Below are positions 16,898 through 25,297 of a DNA stretch of 64,000 nucleotides, piece after piece. The number at the start of each line of letters is the position of its first letter. Positions within the stretch are counted from its first letter, which is position 1. This stretch comes from Nitrospinia bacterium (GTDB lineage Bacteria; Nitrospinota; Nitrospinia; Nitrospinales; JAJDAT01). The notes under the pieces were generated by a model. It was given only the letters and a program-made list of their open reading frames with translations, was not told the origin of the DNA and ran no database searches. The position numbers were made by a program, and so were the translations under genes. The stretch is from NCBI GenBank assembly GCA_029261715.1, contig JAJDAT010000014.1:186001-250000 (forward strand). The letters are read 5' to 3'.

Positions 16898-18616
16898 TCA
16901 CTCGTTTTCAAACGCTACGTGGTAAATAGTGCCCCCATCACGGCTCAACTCCACGGGTCGCAATAGATTCAATTCGTAGCACTCCATAATATATTTCATT
17001 CCAAAAGATGAAGGATTAGCTTCTGCCCCTAAGGGGACTCCCACGCCATTATCTCGAACCATTAAATCTAGCGATTCGTTACCATTGCATTTTAGCTGAA
17101 CAAAAATTTCCCCTACCCCCCCATTAGGCCAGGCGTGTTTTAAAGAATTAGAGACCATCTCCTGAACCAAGGTACCTACCGTAATTGCCGTTTGCGCATT
17201 CGTAGAAACAGGGTCGCAGTCAACTCTCAAATTAATCGTTTTAGGTTCGTAAACTTTCCAAAGACCATTTAAGATTTTTGGTAAATATTTTTCCATATCA
17301 ATGCTGCAAACGTCGGGGCAATCGTATACAGTTTCGTGAAGATCCGCCATTCGATATATGGTTTCTATAATTTCTCTATCCGCGCCTCGGGATTTCAATC
17401 TTGCCATCATCGATGAAAAGTGATTGCGAACGCGATGGTGAATCTCTCTTAGATATTTTTCGTTTCTATTTAGAGCTTGCTGCAATTGAGAAGTTCGCTC
17501 TTCAACCATCAATTCCAAATTCTTTTGATAATCTGAAATCGATCGAATCATTTCGTTGTAGTTAGAAACCAAAGTTCCAATCTCATCTTCGGCGTCATGG
17601 TCTAATTGACTTGAATAATCCCCAGTCTTTTTAATTTTTAGGGAGTGCTCTGCCAAATTTAAAATTGGCTGTACGATATCTTGCAAAATATTTCTAAAAA
17701 TAAAAATAATGAAACAAAACAAAAATGCAGCCAATCCAGTCGCTATCCAAACATATTTTCCAAGTTCTGAATTAAACTTATCCAATTTTATTCTTAAAAA
17801 AACGGTACCGGCCAATTCACCTTCTATCTTTATTTCTCGCAATATTTCCAGGCGATCATCGGCAAACTCATAACCTGGCTTCAAAATACGCGGCTCTGTA
17901 GAATCCGCTTTGGGATTTTCTAAATATCGTGTAAAAGCGCTGCCATCTGGCGCAAACAGAACTCCATGTTCAACAGCTTTAATTTGACGCAAAAATTGAA
18001 GCGATTTACCAGCAGTCCGGCTGTCCTCAAACTCTAAAGCCGCTCGCGCGCTAAATCCTACTGAATCTGCGGCCACCGTCATTTGCTCTATAAACGCTTT
18101 TTTATGGCTTTCATATAAAAAAGAAACAAGAGCGACATACAAACCTGCAGTTAAAATTAAAACCGATCCTAAACATGCCGCTAATTTTCCGCTGACCGTT
18201 AACTTCCGGAAAGTTGCGTAAATAAAATTATGTTTTGTTTTTACTTCGGTTTTTTTTACTTTGCCCAGAGCGTGCTTCAATGCTCTGTCCATTTCTGCGT
18301 CTTTTATTGGTTTTATTAAAAATTGTGAATTCTTGAATTTTTGTGCTCGTTCAAGGGTTTTATAGTCCGAATGTCCCGTTATAAAAATAATGGGTGTGTC
18401 ACCCCCCAGACGAATAAAATCAGCTACTTCAAACCCATCGCCACTACCGCGCAAAGTAATATCTAAAAAAACAACATCAGGCTTTTGCTCTTCAAATAAT
18501 TCGCGAGCAGTCTTAAGATCTGGCGCTTTCGCCGTTTCAAAACCAGATTCGCGACATTGAGATTCCAACAAACTTGCGATCGAAGCTTCGTCCTCAACAA
18601 TCAAAATTTTAGACAT
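16898..18616 (-). CDS. Membrane sensor histidine kinase with N-terminal receiver domain
   Basis: A 572-residue protein with domains in unusual order. A receiver domain comes first (residues 1-115, phosphoacceptor Asp52, Lys102). Then TM1 (145-168), an extracytoplasmic sensor region resembling CHASE8 (170-285), TM2 (288-307) and HAMP follow. The C-terminus has a HisKA_2/HWE-like dimerisation box EIHHRVRNHF with His393/394, and an ATPase domain with N490 and DNGVGVP near 522-528. It is convergent with the tail operon and lies inside the integrated element. No separate response regulator is adjacent. It may phosphorylate its own receiver or a distant partner. Confidence 0.85.
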   Translation of the reverse strand: MSKILIVEDEASIASLLESQCRESGFETAKAPDLKTARELFEEQKPDVVFLDITLRGSGDGFEVADFIRLGGDTPIIFITGHSDYKTLERAQKFKNSQFLIKPIKDAEMDRALKHALGKVKKTEVKTKHNFIYATFRKLTVSGKLAACLGSVLILTAGLYVALVSFLYESHKKAFIEQMTVAADSVGFSARAALEFEDSRTAGKSLQFLRQIKAVEHGVLFAPDGSAFTRYLENPKADSTEPRILKPGYEFADDRLEILREIKIEGELAGTVFLRIKLDKFNSELGKYVWIATGLAAFLFCFIIFIFRNILQDIVQPILNLAEHSLKIKKTGDYSSQLDHDAEDEIGTLVSNYNEMIRSISDYQKNLELMVEERTSQLQQALNRNEKYLREIHHRVRNHFSSMMARLKSRGADREIIETIYRMADLHETVYDCPDVCSIDMEKYLPKILNGLWKVYEPKTINLRVDCDPVSTNAQTAITVGTLVQEMVSNSLKHAWPNGGVGEIFVQLKCNGNESLDLMVRDNGVGVPLGAEANPSSFGMKYIMECYELNLLRPVELSRDGGTIYHVAFENE

Positions 18617-19336
18617 CAGCGGTCTCCAAAACCGAATTCAAACCTACTAAAACATCAAATCAAAAAGTGATGGTAAGCGGAACTTTACTGTTGACATTTT
18701 TATACAAACAAAATTTCTTAATCGAAACTTGAAAAAGAATCAAAGCCATATATAAATCAACACAACATAAAAAACGTAAGATCCAAAGATATGAATCATC
18801 TATTGTAAAGACCCAAGAGACGAAAATCCAGAGACTTATGCTTCGAGGAAAAAAAAAGATGCATAAAAATCCAAAAAGTCCGGAAACCAAAAATAACGCG
18901 CATTATATTGTTTTAGGGTACTTTATAAGATTAAATAAATTGCAATATTAAACTGAAGAAAATTCAAGTCTGCGAATTTCCGAAATTATCAGGAAGGATA
19001 GTTAGGATAAAGGATTTTTTATCAAGATGTTTTTATCAAGATCTAATTCTCAAAAGTTCATCTTAAAAACCTTAAGGCGGGAAATTCAACCATTTCACAA
19101 GCCAAAAACAAAAAAAGATTGAACTTTTGGAGAACAAACCAAATTTCCACGTTCAAAACTTTTTTCGGCTAACATTTTTTGTTGTCGATAATAATAATTG
19201 TTCGACTTTTAAGTTTTATTTTTTCAATCGCAAGTAAATAATATAAAGCTAAATATTTGAAAAAAATTTCATCTGGCAATTATTTTTTTCGAAAAAATAA
19301 AAAATCACTAAAGATGAAGTTTCCAAGAAAGTCTAG
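18617..19336. other. A+T-rich gap between kinase and repressor genes
   Basis: No convincing gene is seen; a 76-codon minus frame at 18660-18890 is Phe/Leu-rich and has no start signal. The stretch probably holds the kinase promoter. A 14-bp direct repeat, TTTTTATCAAGATG-like, is present twice in tandem at 19015-19042. It could be an operator pair or chance in A+T-rich DNA. Confidence 0.5.
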
Positions 19337-19360
19337 TCAGTTTTTAATTTTTAAAACTGA
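19337..19360 (-). terminator. Hairpin downstream of the repressor gene
   Basis: TCAGTTTT at 19337-19344 pairs with AAAACTGA at 19353-19360 (8 bp, 8-base loop). It lies 19 bases beyond the repressor stop in the direction of transcription. The A/T-rich stem resembles a weak bidirectional terminator. Confidence 0.4.
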
Positions 19361-19378
19361 TGGCAGAAAATTTAAATT

Positions 19379-20329
19379 CTATCTTATTTTTTGATTTCGT
19401 CTTTTTTTGACTCTGTCATGAAGTGCTTCTATACGACCTAGTAGCGGCCCAACTTCATCGACAGCATCGGCATTCTCATAAATATATTGAATATGTTCGA
19501 CAGCTCGTTTTAAACGATCATCACGGAAAGTAACCGAAGTTTCCGGAGGTTTGTAATTGCCACCTTGCTCCTCGTTTTTCCCCCAAATCAGCCATCCCGT
19601 ATTTATGCCAAATTTTTCAAATAATCGAACACAGTCTCTAGGCGCTGGAAGACGTTTACCTTCCAGATAATCATTCATGTCGCTTCGCTCTATTCCCGCT
19701 TCGTCGGCAAATCTTTCCCCATCTCCATTTGCATGAACTTTAACTTCTCCGTTTAACCGGCTACCAACTTCAGAAACGTCAATCTGAGATAGTTCCTTAT
19801 CGGCAGAAAAGTCGCTTTCCGTTTCCTCTCCACGCATTGGCCCAGCGCCAGTAGCCATCCAATCTAAACTCACATTATTTTTAAGGCAAAAACTTACAAT
19901 TCTACTTGCAGGAAACTTCCCTTCTTGCTTATAACCTTGCACCGATTGTCTGGCCACTCCTAAAACTCGCGCAATTTCAGAATCAGTACGTCCCACTAAA
20001 TTGGCTGATTTGCGAATCCTATCTGCAACCAAATCATAAGGAGCAAAAGAATGTTCTTCTTGGTTTTCTCCACGACCAACTAGAGCTTGAGAATCAATTT
20101 CTCGTTTAAATTCATTAACTTGACCGGCCCCCATCAACAAATATTCTGGAGATTGATCACAAATTTTAGCAATTTCTTTTAGGGTTTCTACTGTTGGACT
20201 GTTCTTATCGCTTTCGTAATAAACGACAGTCCGCTTCGAAATCCCCAGAAAATTAGCCAATTGTTCTTGAGTCAGATTATTGCGTTTTCTAGACTCTCTA
20301 ATCCTGGACCCAAGTGAATTTTTTTTCAT
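19379..20329 (-). CDS. Phage-type repressor with three HTH units
   Basis: From the ATG at 20329 the protein has 316 residues. An XRE helix-turn-helix covers residues 5-64 (LTQEQLANFLGISKRTVVYY). A CI-repressor-like HTH covers 100-164 (RTDSEIARVLGVARQSVQGY). A third, more diverged unit covers about 186-250 (FADEAGIERSDMNDYLEGKR). Each unit ends in a similar segment: EYLLMGAG, LDWMATGAG, TGWLIWGKN. No Ser-Lys LexA-type peptidase domain is visible. An earlier in-frame ATG at 20368 would add 13 atypical residues. It is divergent from a small HTH gene, as expected for a lysogeny switch. Confidence 0.7.
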   Translation of the reverse strand: MKKNSLGSRIRESRKRNNLTQEQLANFLGISKRTVVYYESDKNSPTVETLKEIAKICDQSPEYLLMGAGQVNEFKREIDSQALVGRGENQEEHSFAPYDLVADRIRKSANLVGRTDSEIARVLGVARQSVQGYKQEGKFPASRIVSFCLKNNVSLDWMATGAGPMRGEETESDFSADKELSQIDVSEVGSRLNGEVKVHANGDGERFADEAGIERSDMNDYLEGKRLPAPRDCVRLFEKFGINTGWLIWGKNEEQGGNYKPPETSVTFRDDRLKRAVEHIQYIYENADAVDEVGPLLGRIEALHDRVKKRRNQKIR

Positions 20330-20506
20330 TTTATTTCTTGACTTTGAACAAAAAGAGAATAAAATCACAGAAAATCATCACAAACCAAAAATTTGTAATT
20401 TTTTTCCTTATAAAAAAGAAAAATATTACATAAAAAGTAATCATACGGCTGATTCCTTGAAATTAAATCCAGCCATACGAACTAATCGTCATTTTTTTAT
20501 AAAAAC
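20330..20506. promoter_or_regulatory. Divergent control region of the lysogeny switch
   Basis: This 177-base A+T-rich region lies between the divergent repressor and small HTH genes. It holds the inverted repeat ATTAC-N7-GTAAT, the inverted pair GGCTG/CAGCC, and two copies of CATACG near 20442 and 20475. These are candidate operator half-sites. No promoter can be named with confidence. Confidence 0.4.
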
Positions 20507-20950
20507 ATGAAAATAATCAACAAATCCGAAAATGACCGTCGCTGGTTTCTAACCGTTATAAGAGCCAGCTCCAACAAACAAGAAGCAGCGCGGAACTGTG
20601 GGTTCACCTTAAGAACCTTTGATAATTGGATCGAGCGCCATCAGATCAACTGGAGAAACGAACTTCGAAAAGACATTTTCCCTGCCAAAACAAATTTCTT
20701 TAAGTGCATTCAATTAAACTTGTCAAACCTATTTAAAAGCTGTAAGGGGAAAAAGTACATTTTTTTCGGATTTTGCCTAATTATCTCTATTCATTCTCGC
20801 TTAATCAATAAAAATAACGAAATTAATTTATTCAATGCCTTATTCCCATACACTATTGAACGCCCTAATCAAAAATTATTCCGTGACCTAGAGCACAAAA
20901 AGAAAGTTTTTTCAGAGTTAAAAAAAATCGACTCGAACCAAGAAATGTAA
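20507..20950 (+). CDS. Small HTH protein with hydrophobic segment
   Basis: A 147-residue protein. Residues 10-50 (SNKQEAARNCGFTLRTFDNWIERH) look like a Fis/HTH-type DNA-binding unit. Residues 82-95 (KKYIFFGFCLIISIHS) are hydrophobic and could be a membrane segment. It is divergent from the repressor, where early phage regulators such as Cro or CII lie. The combination of HTH and membrane segment is unusual and no family is recognised. Confidence 0.5.
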   Translation: MKIINKSENDRRWFLTVIRASSNKQEAARNCGFTLRTFDNWIERHQINWRNELRKDIFPAKTNFFKCIQLNLSNLFKSCKGKKYIFFGFCLIISIHSRLINKNNEINLFNALFPYTIERPNQKLFRDLEHKKKVFSELKKIDSNQEM

Positions 20951-21061
20951 CAAACAGTTCACAAAAAGAACTAACTTAGCCGGTAAGGACTGCTAAATAG
21001 GCAATTGTTTTTCTTACTATAGATTATGAAAAACTTACAAAATCAAACGAAAACCCAATAT

Positions 21062-21210
21062 GCGGGCGATAACCGCCTGCTAGACCCTAAATCTTTGGTC
21101 ACCTCCTTCCAAAGTTTTAGGGTCTATAAAAAATTTACATTTAGAGTTCTTTCTCCAGACGGCAGTCCTCAATTTATTCCCTCCCATAAAAGGGGGACTA
21201 CCATCTGGAG
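21062..21210 (+). ncRNA. Cluster of stem-loops with anti-Shine-Dalgarno loop, candidate small RNA
   Basis: Three stems follow one another. Stem 1 is GCGGGCG/CGCCTGC (21062-21080). Stem 2 is AGACCCTAAA/TTTAGGGTCT, then one T-T mismatch, then CTTTGG/CCAAAG (21082-21125), with loop TCACCTCCTT. Stem 3 pairs 21153-21168 with 21195-21210 at 14 of 16 positions around a loop containing CCCTCCC. The stem 2 loop equals the conserved 3' tail of 16S rRNA. Read from the minus strand the same loop is AAGGAGGTGA, a full Shine-Dalgarno sequence. A 63-codon + frame (21026-21217) also covers the region, as does a 35-codon minus frame, so coding use is not excluded. No clear promoter or terminator is seen. Confidence 0.45.
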
Positions 21211-21217
21211 TATTTAA

Positions 21218-21552
21218 GCAAAATTTACCGGAAGAATTTTTTAACAGTAATTTTGTTTACGTTACTAAAACTTTTAGCTATTTCTCGTTTTGAGAATTTT
21301 AATTCCATATGGACATACAACAAGATTCATACCGTTTTTCAAAGGTTTTAATAATTTCATCTAAAAAATCTAAAAATTTTGTGAACGGGCCTTTATGACC
21401 CATCGTTTTCTCTGACTTATTGAAGGATCTCAAAAACCACTTTCAAAATTTTTTTCACCACAAATCTATAAAACTAAAACCCAGGCAACAAAGCTGAAGT
21501 TTTTTTTATTTCTAATTTTGAAAAAAACCAAGATTCATTCAGGACAAATCAC
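21218..21552. other. A+T-rich intergenic region before the excisionase gene
   Basis: No gene is seen. Short inverted repeats AGTAA/TTACT (21247-21267) and TTCTC/GAGAA (about 21281-21295) are present, and the 3' part is very T-rich. It probably contains the promoter of the excisionase-integrase pair and possible Xis/Int arm sites. Confidence 0.4.
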
Positions 21553-21918
21553 ATGATGCTAAAAAAAAGTTTCGGACAATTAGAAATGATTCCTCAAACA
21601 CAGGAAGAAAAATATCTATTAGCCAATTTTTTGGAATGCGGAGAACAATATGAAACTCGATTGGTCAACTCCAGCATTCAAATTCATACTAGTCCCAGCT
21701 CAAAATATCTTTCCGTTAAACAATGCGCTCGTATGTTGGAATTTAACGAAGAATCATTGCGTCGAAAATGCCGAAGAGGTGAAATTCCTCACCGTAAGGT
21801 TGGTAAGCGGATTTTATTTATACGAGTAGAAATTGAAAATTGGATCGACTCCAAAGACACCGCTTTCGACCCTAGTTTTAGGGCAAATAAGATATTAAGC
21901 GAAGTCATGAACGGATAA
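21553..21918 (+). CDS. Excisionase-like HTH protein
   Basis: A 121-residue protein whose residues 50-98 form a MerR/excisionase-type helix-turn-helix (SVKQCARMLEFNEESLRRKC then RRGEIPHRKVGKRILF, ending in IENWID). Such proteins bend DNA to direct excision or act as transcription regulators. The N-terminal 45 residues are specific to this protein. The integrase gene begins 47 bases downstream, so the two are probably co-expressed. Confidence 0.7.
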   Translation: MMLKKSFGQLEMIPQTQEEKYLLANFLECGEQYETRLVNSSIQIHTSPSSKYLSVKQCARMLEFNEESLRRKCRRGEIPHRKVGKRILFIRVEIENWIDSKDTAFDPSFRANKILSEVMNG

Positions 21919-21965
21919 TCATAATTTGGATAACAAAATAACTATATCATTTAAGGGTAGATATT

Positions 21966-23024
21966 ATGTTTAAAAAAAAAGGGAGTAAAAATTGGTGGAT
22001 AAAAGTTAGGCACCGTGGAAGAGTCATTGAAAAATCCACCGAAACTCCCAATAAAGAATTAGCGAAAAAAATCGAAGCAAAAGTACGAGTAGACTTGGTC
22101 GAAGAAAAATATTTCGATTCCCGAGAATCTCTACATCTAACGCTTGCCGAACTTTTAGATATGTACGATCAAAAACATTCGGCTACTAAAAAGAAACCGC
22201 AAGTACGTAAAAACGAAAACTTTTTAATCAGAAGATTCCGTGAATTACTGGGGAAAGAAAAAGCAAACGACCTTTCGCCTGCTCGAATTGAAGATTACAT
22301 GACTCAAAGGCGCGTAGAAGGAAAACGCTCCATAAAGACTAATGGAGAAATCAAGCGCATTGGAGATATTTCAGAAGTCACTCTTCATCACGAGCTGGCA
22401 TTAGTTAAACACGCTTACTACTTGGCTATTAATAAGTGGGGAATATTGAAACACAATCCATTTGATTCTGTAACTTTACCGAAAGGGGATAAACAAAGAA
22501 CGCGATATTTATCCGTTGAAGAATCGATAAAAGTCGTAAAAGAATCTCCCGATTGGCTTCGACCTATGGTAATATTGGGTTTGGATACTGGGCTTCGGCT
22601 AACCAATATTTGTGAGCTTGCTTGGAATCAAGTAGATTTTTTTTCGAAAACTATTCAAATCGAAAAAACTAAAAACCAAGAAGGCGTGTGCATTCCCATG
22701 ACGGATAGGGCTTTAAAAACCATAAAAGGTTTTAGAAGAGACGATTCTTTTTCGAACATTTGGGTTTTCGGCAAAAAATATAAAAGAGATCAAGTATCAA
22801 AAGCCTTCAAGAGAGTATGTCGGAGACTACAATTAGACGACGTAACTTTTCATACTTTGAGGCATTCGTTTTGTTCGCATTTAGCTATCAACGGCGCCAA
22901 CTTAAATGACATTGCATCCGTAGCAGGACATAAGGATCTTCGTAGCGCACGTCGATATTCTCATTTAAACAGTGACAGAAAGAGAGAGGTGATAAAGGGT
23001 CTAGAAGCGGGTCGTCAAATTTAA
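21966..23024 (+). CDS. Tyrosine recombinase / phage integrase
   Basis: A 352-residue integrase. The N-terminal 50 residues form an arm-binding-like region, a SAM-like core-binding domain lies at about 55-160, and the catalytic domain at 175-340. The catalytic residues Arg211 (GLDTGLRLTNI), His296 and Arg299 (HTLRH), His322 (AGHKD) and Tyr331 are present, so it appears active. The gene ends 80 bases from the 3' end of a tRNA-Ala gene, the usual arrangement for integration into a tRNA. Confidence 0.9.
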   Translation: MFKKKGSKNWWIKVRHRGRVIEKSTETPNKELAKKIEAKVRVDLVEEKYFDSRESLHLTLAELLDMYDQKHSATKKKPQVRKNENFLIRRFRELLGKEKANDLSPARIEDYMTQRRVEGKRSIKTNGEIKRIGDISEVTLHHELALVKHAYYLAINKWGILKHNPFDSVTLPKGDKQRTRYLSVEESIKVVKESPDWLRPMVILGLDTGLRLTNICELAWNQVDFFSKTIQIEKTKNQEGVCIPMTDRALKTIKGFRRDDSFSNIWVFGKKYKRDQVSKAFKRVCRRLQLDDVTFHTLRHSFCSHLAINGANLNDIASVAGHKDLRSARRYSHLNSDRKREVIKGLEAGRQI

Positions 23025-23104
23025 CCCGATGAGGTTGCTACAGGTTGGCTACAGTGACGCTTGATTTACCAATCAAAAATGCTGTAACCCCTTGAAATTA
23101 AGAG

Positions 23105-23177
<73 letters not shown>

Positions 23178-23378
23178 ATTTCTTAACTGGATCGAATATA
23201 ACTAATTTTGTTTTACCACGCAAGTTTAATTCCCTCCTAAATCTCTTTGACGCTCTTCTGGCTTGTCTTCTATATTTTTCTTTCTATAATATTTATCTTC
23301 TACCGGATAGCATCAACGGCTCTTCCGGGGTTGAGCTAAAGCTTCTTTCTGTCTGAAACACTTTTTTCGGCGTTTAAA

Positions 23379-24074
23379 TTGTTTCCAAAACTAAAAAAAA
23401 GATTACGAAATATTTTCATAGCGGGCCTTTTGGTCACAATTCCAATTGCCTTCACTTACTTTATTCTTAATTTCTTATTTAAGAAACTCGATAACGCCCT
23501 ATCGCCATACTTTACAAAATTTTTAATGCTTTTAGGAGCTCCAGTAACAGAAAGCTTTCGCTTACCTGGAGTTGGCGTTTTTATGACGGTTGTAATTATT
23601 TTCTTGGTAGGTTTATTTACTACTAATATTTTTGGAAAAAAATTAGTTCAAATTGGAGAAAGAATATTAGCCAGGATTCCAATAGTTCGCAGTATTTATA
23701 CAGGAACAAAACAAGTTGCCACAACAGTTCTGGACGCCGATATTGAAACCTTTAATGAAGTTGTATTGGTTGAATTTCCTAGAAAAGGATTACACGCATT
23801 AGGCTTTATCACTTGCGAGAATAAAGGAGAAATTCAACACAAAATTGCAGCCGAAGTGGTTAACGTTTTTGTTCCTACAACTCCCAATCCTACTTCTGGG
23901 TTTCTCGTATTTGCCTCCCGCGATCAAATCATTTCACTATCGATGACAATTGAAGAGGGACTCAAATTTGCCATCTCTGGCGGAATAGTCGCTCCACCAT
24001 TCTCTCCTATTGAAGGAAAAGTTCTAGACGCAAAAGATGTTTCCGGAAATACTGAAACACAAACGTTGACTTAA
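23379..24074 (+). CDS. DUF502 family membrane protein
   Basis: A 231-residue DUF502 protein. It has two N-terminal membrane segments at about residues 12-33 (IAGLLVTIPIAFTYFILNFL) and 55-78 (VGVFMTVVIIFLVGLFTTNIF), and the conserved 'IPIVRSIYTGTKQV' after the second. The soluble C-terminus contains VFVPTTPNPTSGFL, a family hallmark. It starts with TTG at 23379; no ATG fits the family. The function of DUF502 is not established. It is the first chromosomal gene beyond the tRNA. Confidence 0.8.
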   Translation: MFPKLKKRLRNIFIAGLLVTIPIAFTYFILNFLFKKLDNALSPYFTKFLMLLGAPVTESFRLPGVGVFMTVVIIFLVGLFTTNIFGKKLVQIGERILARIPIVRSIYTGTKQVATTVLDADIETFNEVVLVEFPRKGLHALGFITCENKGEIQHKIAAEVVNVFVPTTPNPTSGFLVFASRDQIISLSMTIEEGLKFAISGGIVAPPFSPIEGKVLDAKDVSGNTETQTLT

Positions 24075-24121
24075 TTTTAAAGTTTTAATTTTGGGAAACC
24101 TCTGAAAATCCGAATTTGCCA

Positions 24122-24790
24122 ATGAAAATCGAAGATCCAATATTCTTGGATAACCACTTAATCGCGATTTATAAACCGTTTGGAATTCCTATTCAGCCTG
24201 ATAAATCAAACCAAATATCTTTATTAGAGTTAACAAAAGATTGGATCAAATATAAATTTAACAAACCAGGAAATGTTTTTTTAGGTTTGCTTCACCGATT
24301 AGATCAACCTGTAGCGGGTGTCGTTTTATTTGCAAGAACAACAAAAGCAGCATCGCGTTTGTCCGCACAGTTTCGCGAAAAATCTATTAAAAAATATTAC
24401 CAAGCTTCCGTTTTATCGCCGCCTAAAGAGTCAAAGGGAACTCTAATTCACTATCTTAGAAAAGAAAAGACTCTTAAGTCGACTGTGTTTCCAAGAGAAA
24501 CCGAAGGGGCTAAGCGCGCCGAACTGTCCTACCAAACCCTAAAATCAACTCCAAACGGAAATATTCTAGAAGTTTTCCTTAAAACCGGTCGTTTCCACCA
24601 AATCCGTTCGCAATTAGCCTTTATTGGAAGCCCAATTATTGGAGACGTAAAATATGGAGCGCCATTTCCCTTAGCTGAAAAAAAAATCGGGCTTATCGCT
24701 AACAAATTAATTTTTAAACACCCTATCACAAAAGAATCCATAGAAATCAACTCTCCCATCCCGCAAGACTGGCCATTTTTTAAAGAATAA
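24122..24790 (+). CDS. RluA-family RNA pseudouridine synthase
   Basis: A 222-residue pseudouridine synthase that isomerises uridine in rRNA or tRNA. The catalytic motif HRLDQPVAG holds Asp61, and GRFHQIRSQL and IIGDVKYG are the further family motifs. It lacks an S4 domain, like the short RluA/RluC-subgroup enzymes. The ATG at 24122 is preferred over an in-frame TTG six bases upstream. The exact RNA target cannot be read from sequence. Confidence 0.9.
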   Translation: MKIEDPIFLDNHLIAIYKPFGIPIQPDKSNQISLLELTKDWIKYKFNKPGNVFLGLLHRLDQPVAGVVLFARTTKAASRLSAQFREKSIKKYYQASVLSPPKESKGTLIHYLRKEKTLKSTVFPRETEGAKRAELSYQTLKSTPNGNILEVFLKTGRFHQIRSQLAFIGSPIIGDVKYGAPFPLAEKKIGLIANKLIFKHPITKESIEINSPIPQDWPFFKE

Positions 24791-24928
24791 AAAACTTCGT
24801 TTAGTTTTAAAATACAAAAATAGCATTTCAATCTATACTTTAAAGCTATAAGGCTTTATTTACTTGTGACTTAAAACCGGGTAGAATTAAAAAATAAAAT
24901 CATTGAATTAATCTTTTAGAGGCCCTTT

Positions 24929-25276
24929 ATGAGATCCCTCAGAGTGAGTCACATCGTATTAAGTACACTGGAAGTTGCCGATCTTTTAATGGAGCAATTC
25001 AAAGATGTGGAAGACAAGGAACTAAAAGATAAACTTTTTTGCCGATTGGCAAAAAAATATAGCGCTTGTAATTCTAGAAAAAAAGGCGGCGACATTGGCT
25101 GGATAGACGCGGGAACCAACGCTCCAGAACTTGAAGAAGCGGTTCAAAAAGCCGCTCTCAGAGAAGTCGATGGCCCCGTTAAAACAAGGTATGGTTATCA
25201 TATTTTTATGATAACCGAAGAAGCTGAAATGCTAGACACTGGAATAGACGGCATAACGGTAGGAACTTTAAGATAA
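24929..25276 (+). CDS. Parvulin-type peptidyl-prolyl isomerase
   Basis: A 115-residue single-domain parvulin. It carries SHIVLS at residues 6-11, GGDIGWIDAG near 54-63 and RYGYHIFMI near 88-96, which are the three parvulin signatures. It has no signal peptide, so it should act in the cytoplasm. A GAGG ribosome binding site lies ahead of the ATG. It precedes mqnC by 21 bases and is probably co-transcribed with it. Confidence 0.9.
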   Translation: MRSLRVSHIVLSTLEVADLLMEQFKDVEDKELKDKLFCRLAKKYSACNSRKKGGDIGWIDAGTNAPELEEAVQKAALREVDGPVKTRYGYHIFMITEEAEMLDTGIDGITVGTLR

Positions 25277-25297
25277 ATTAGGAAAAGGAACAGACTT

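Noticed and set aside
23379-24074. DUF502 gene as part of the phage element
   Set aside because: It lies beyond the tRNA attachment site and is a widespread chromosomal family.
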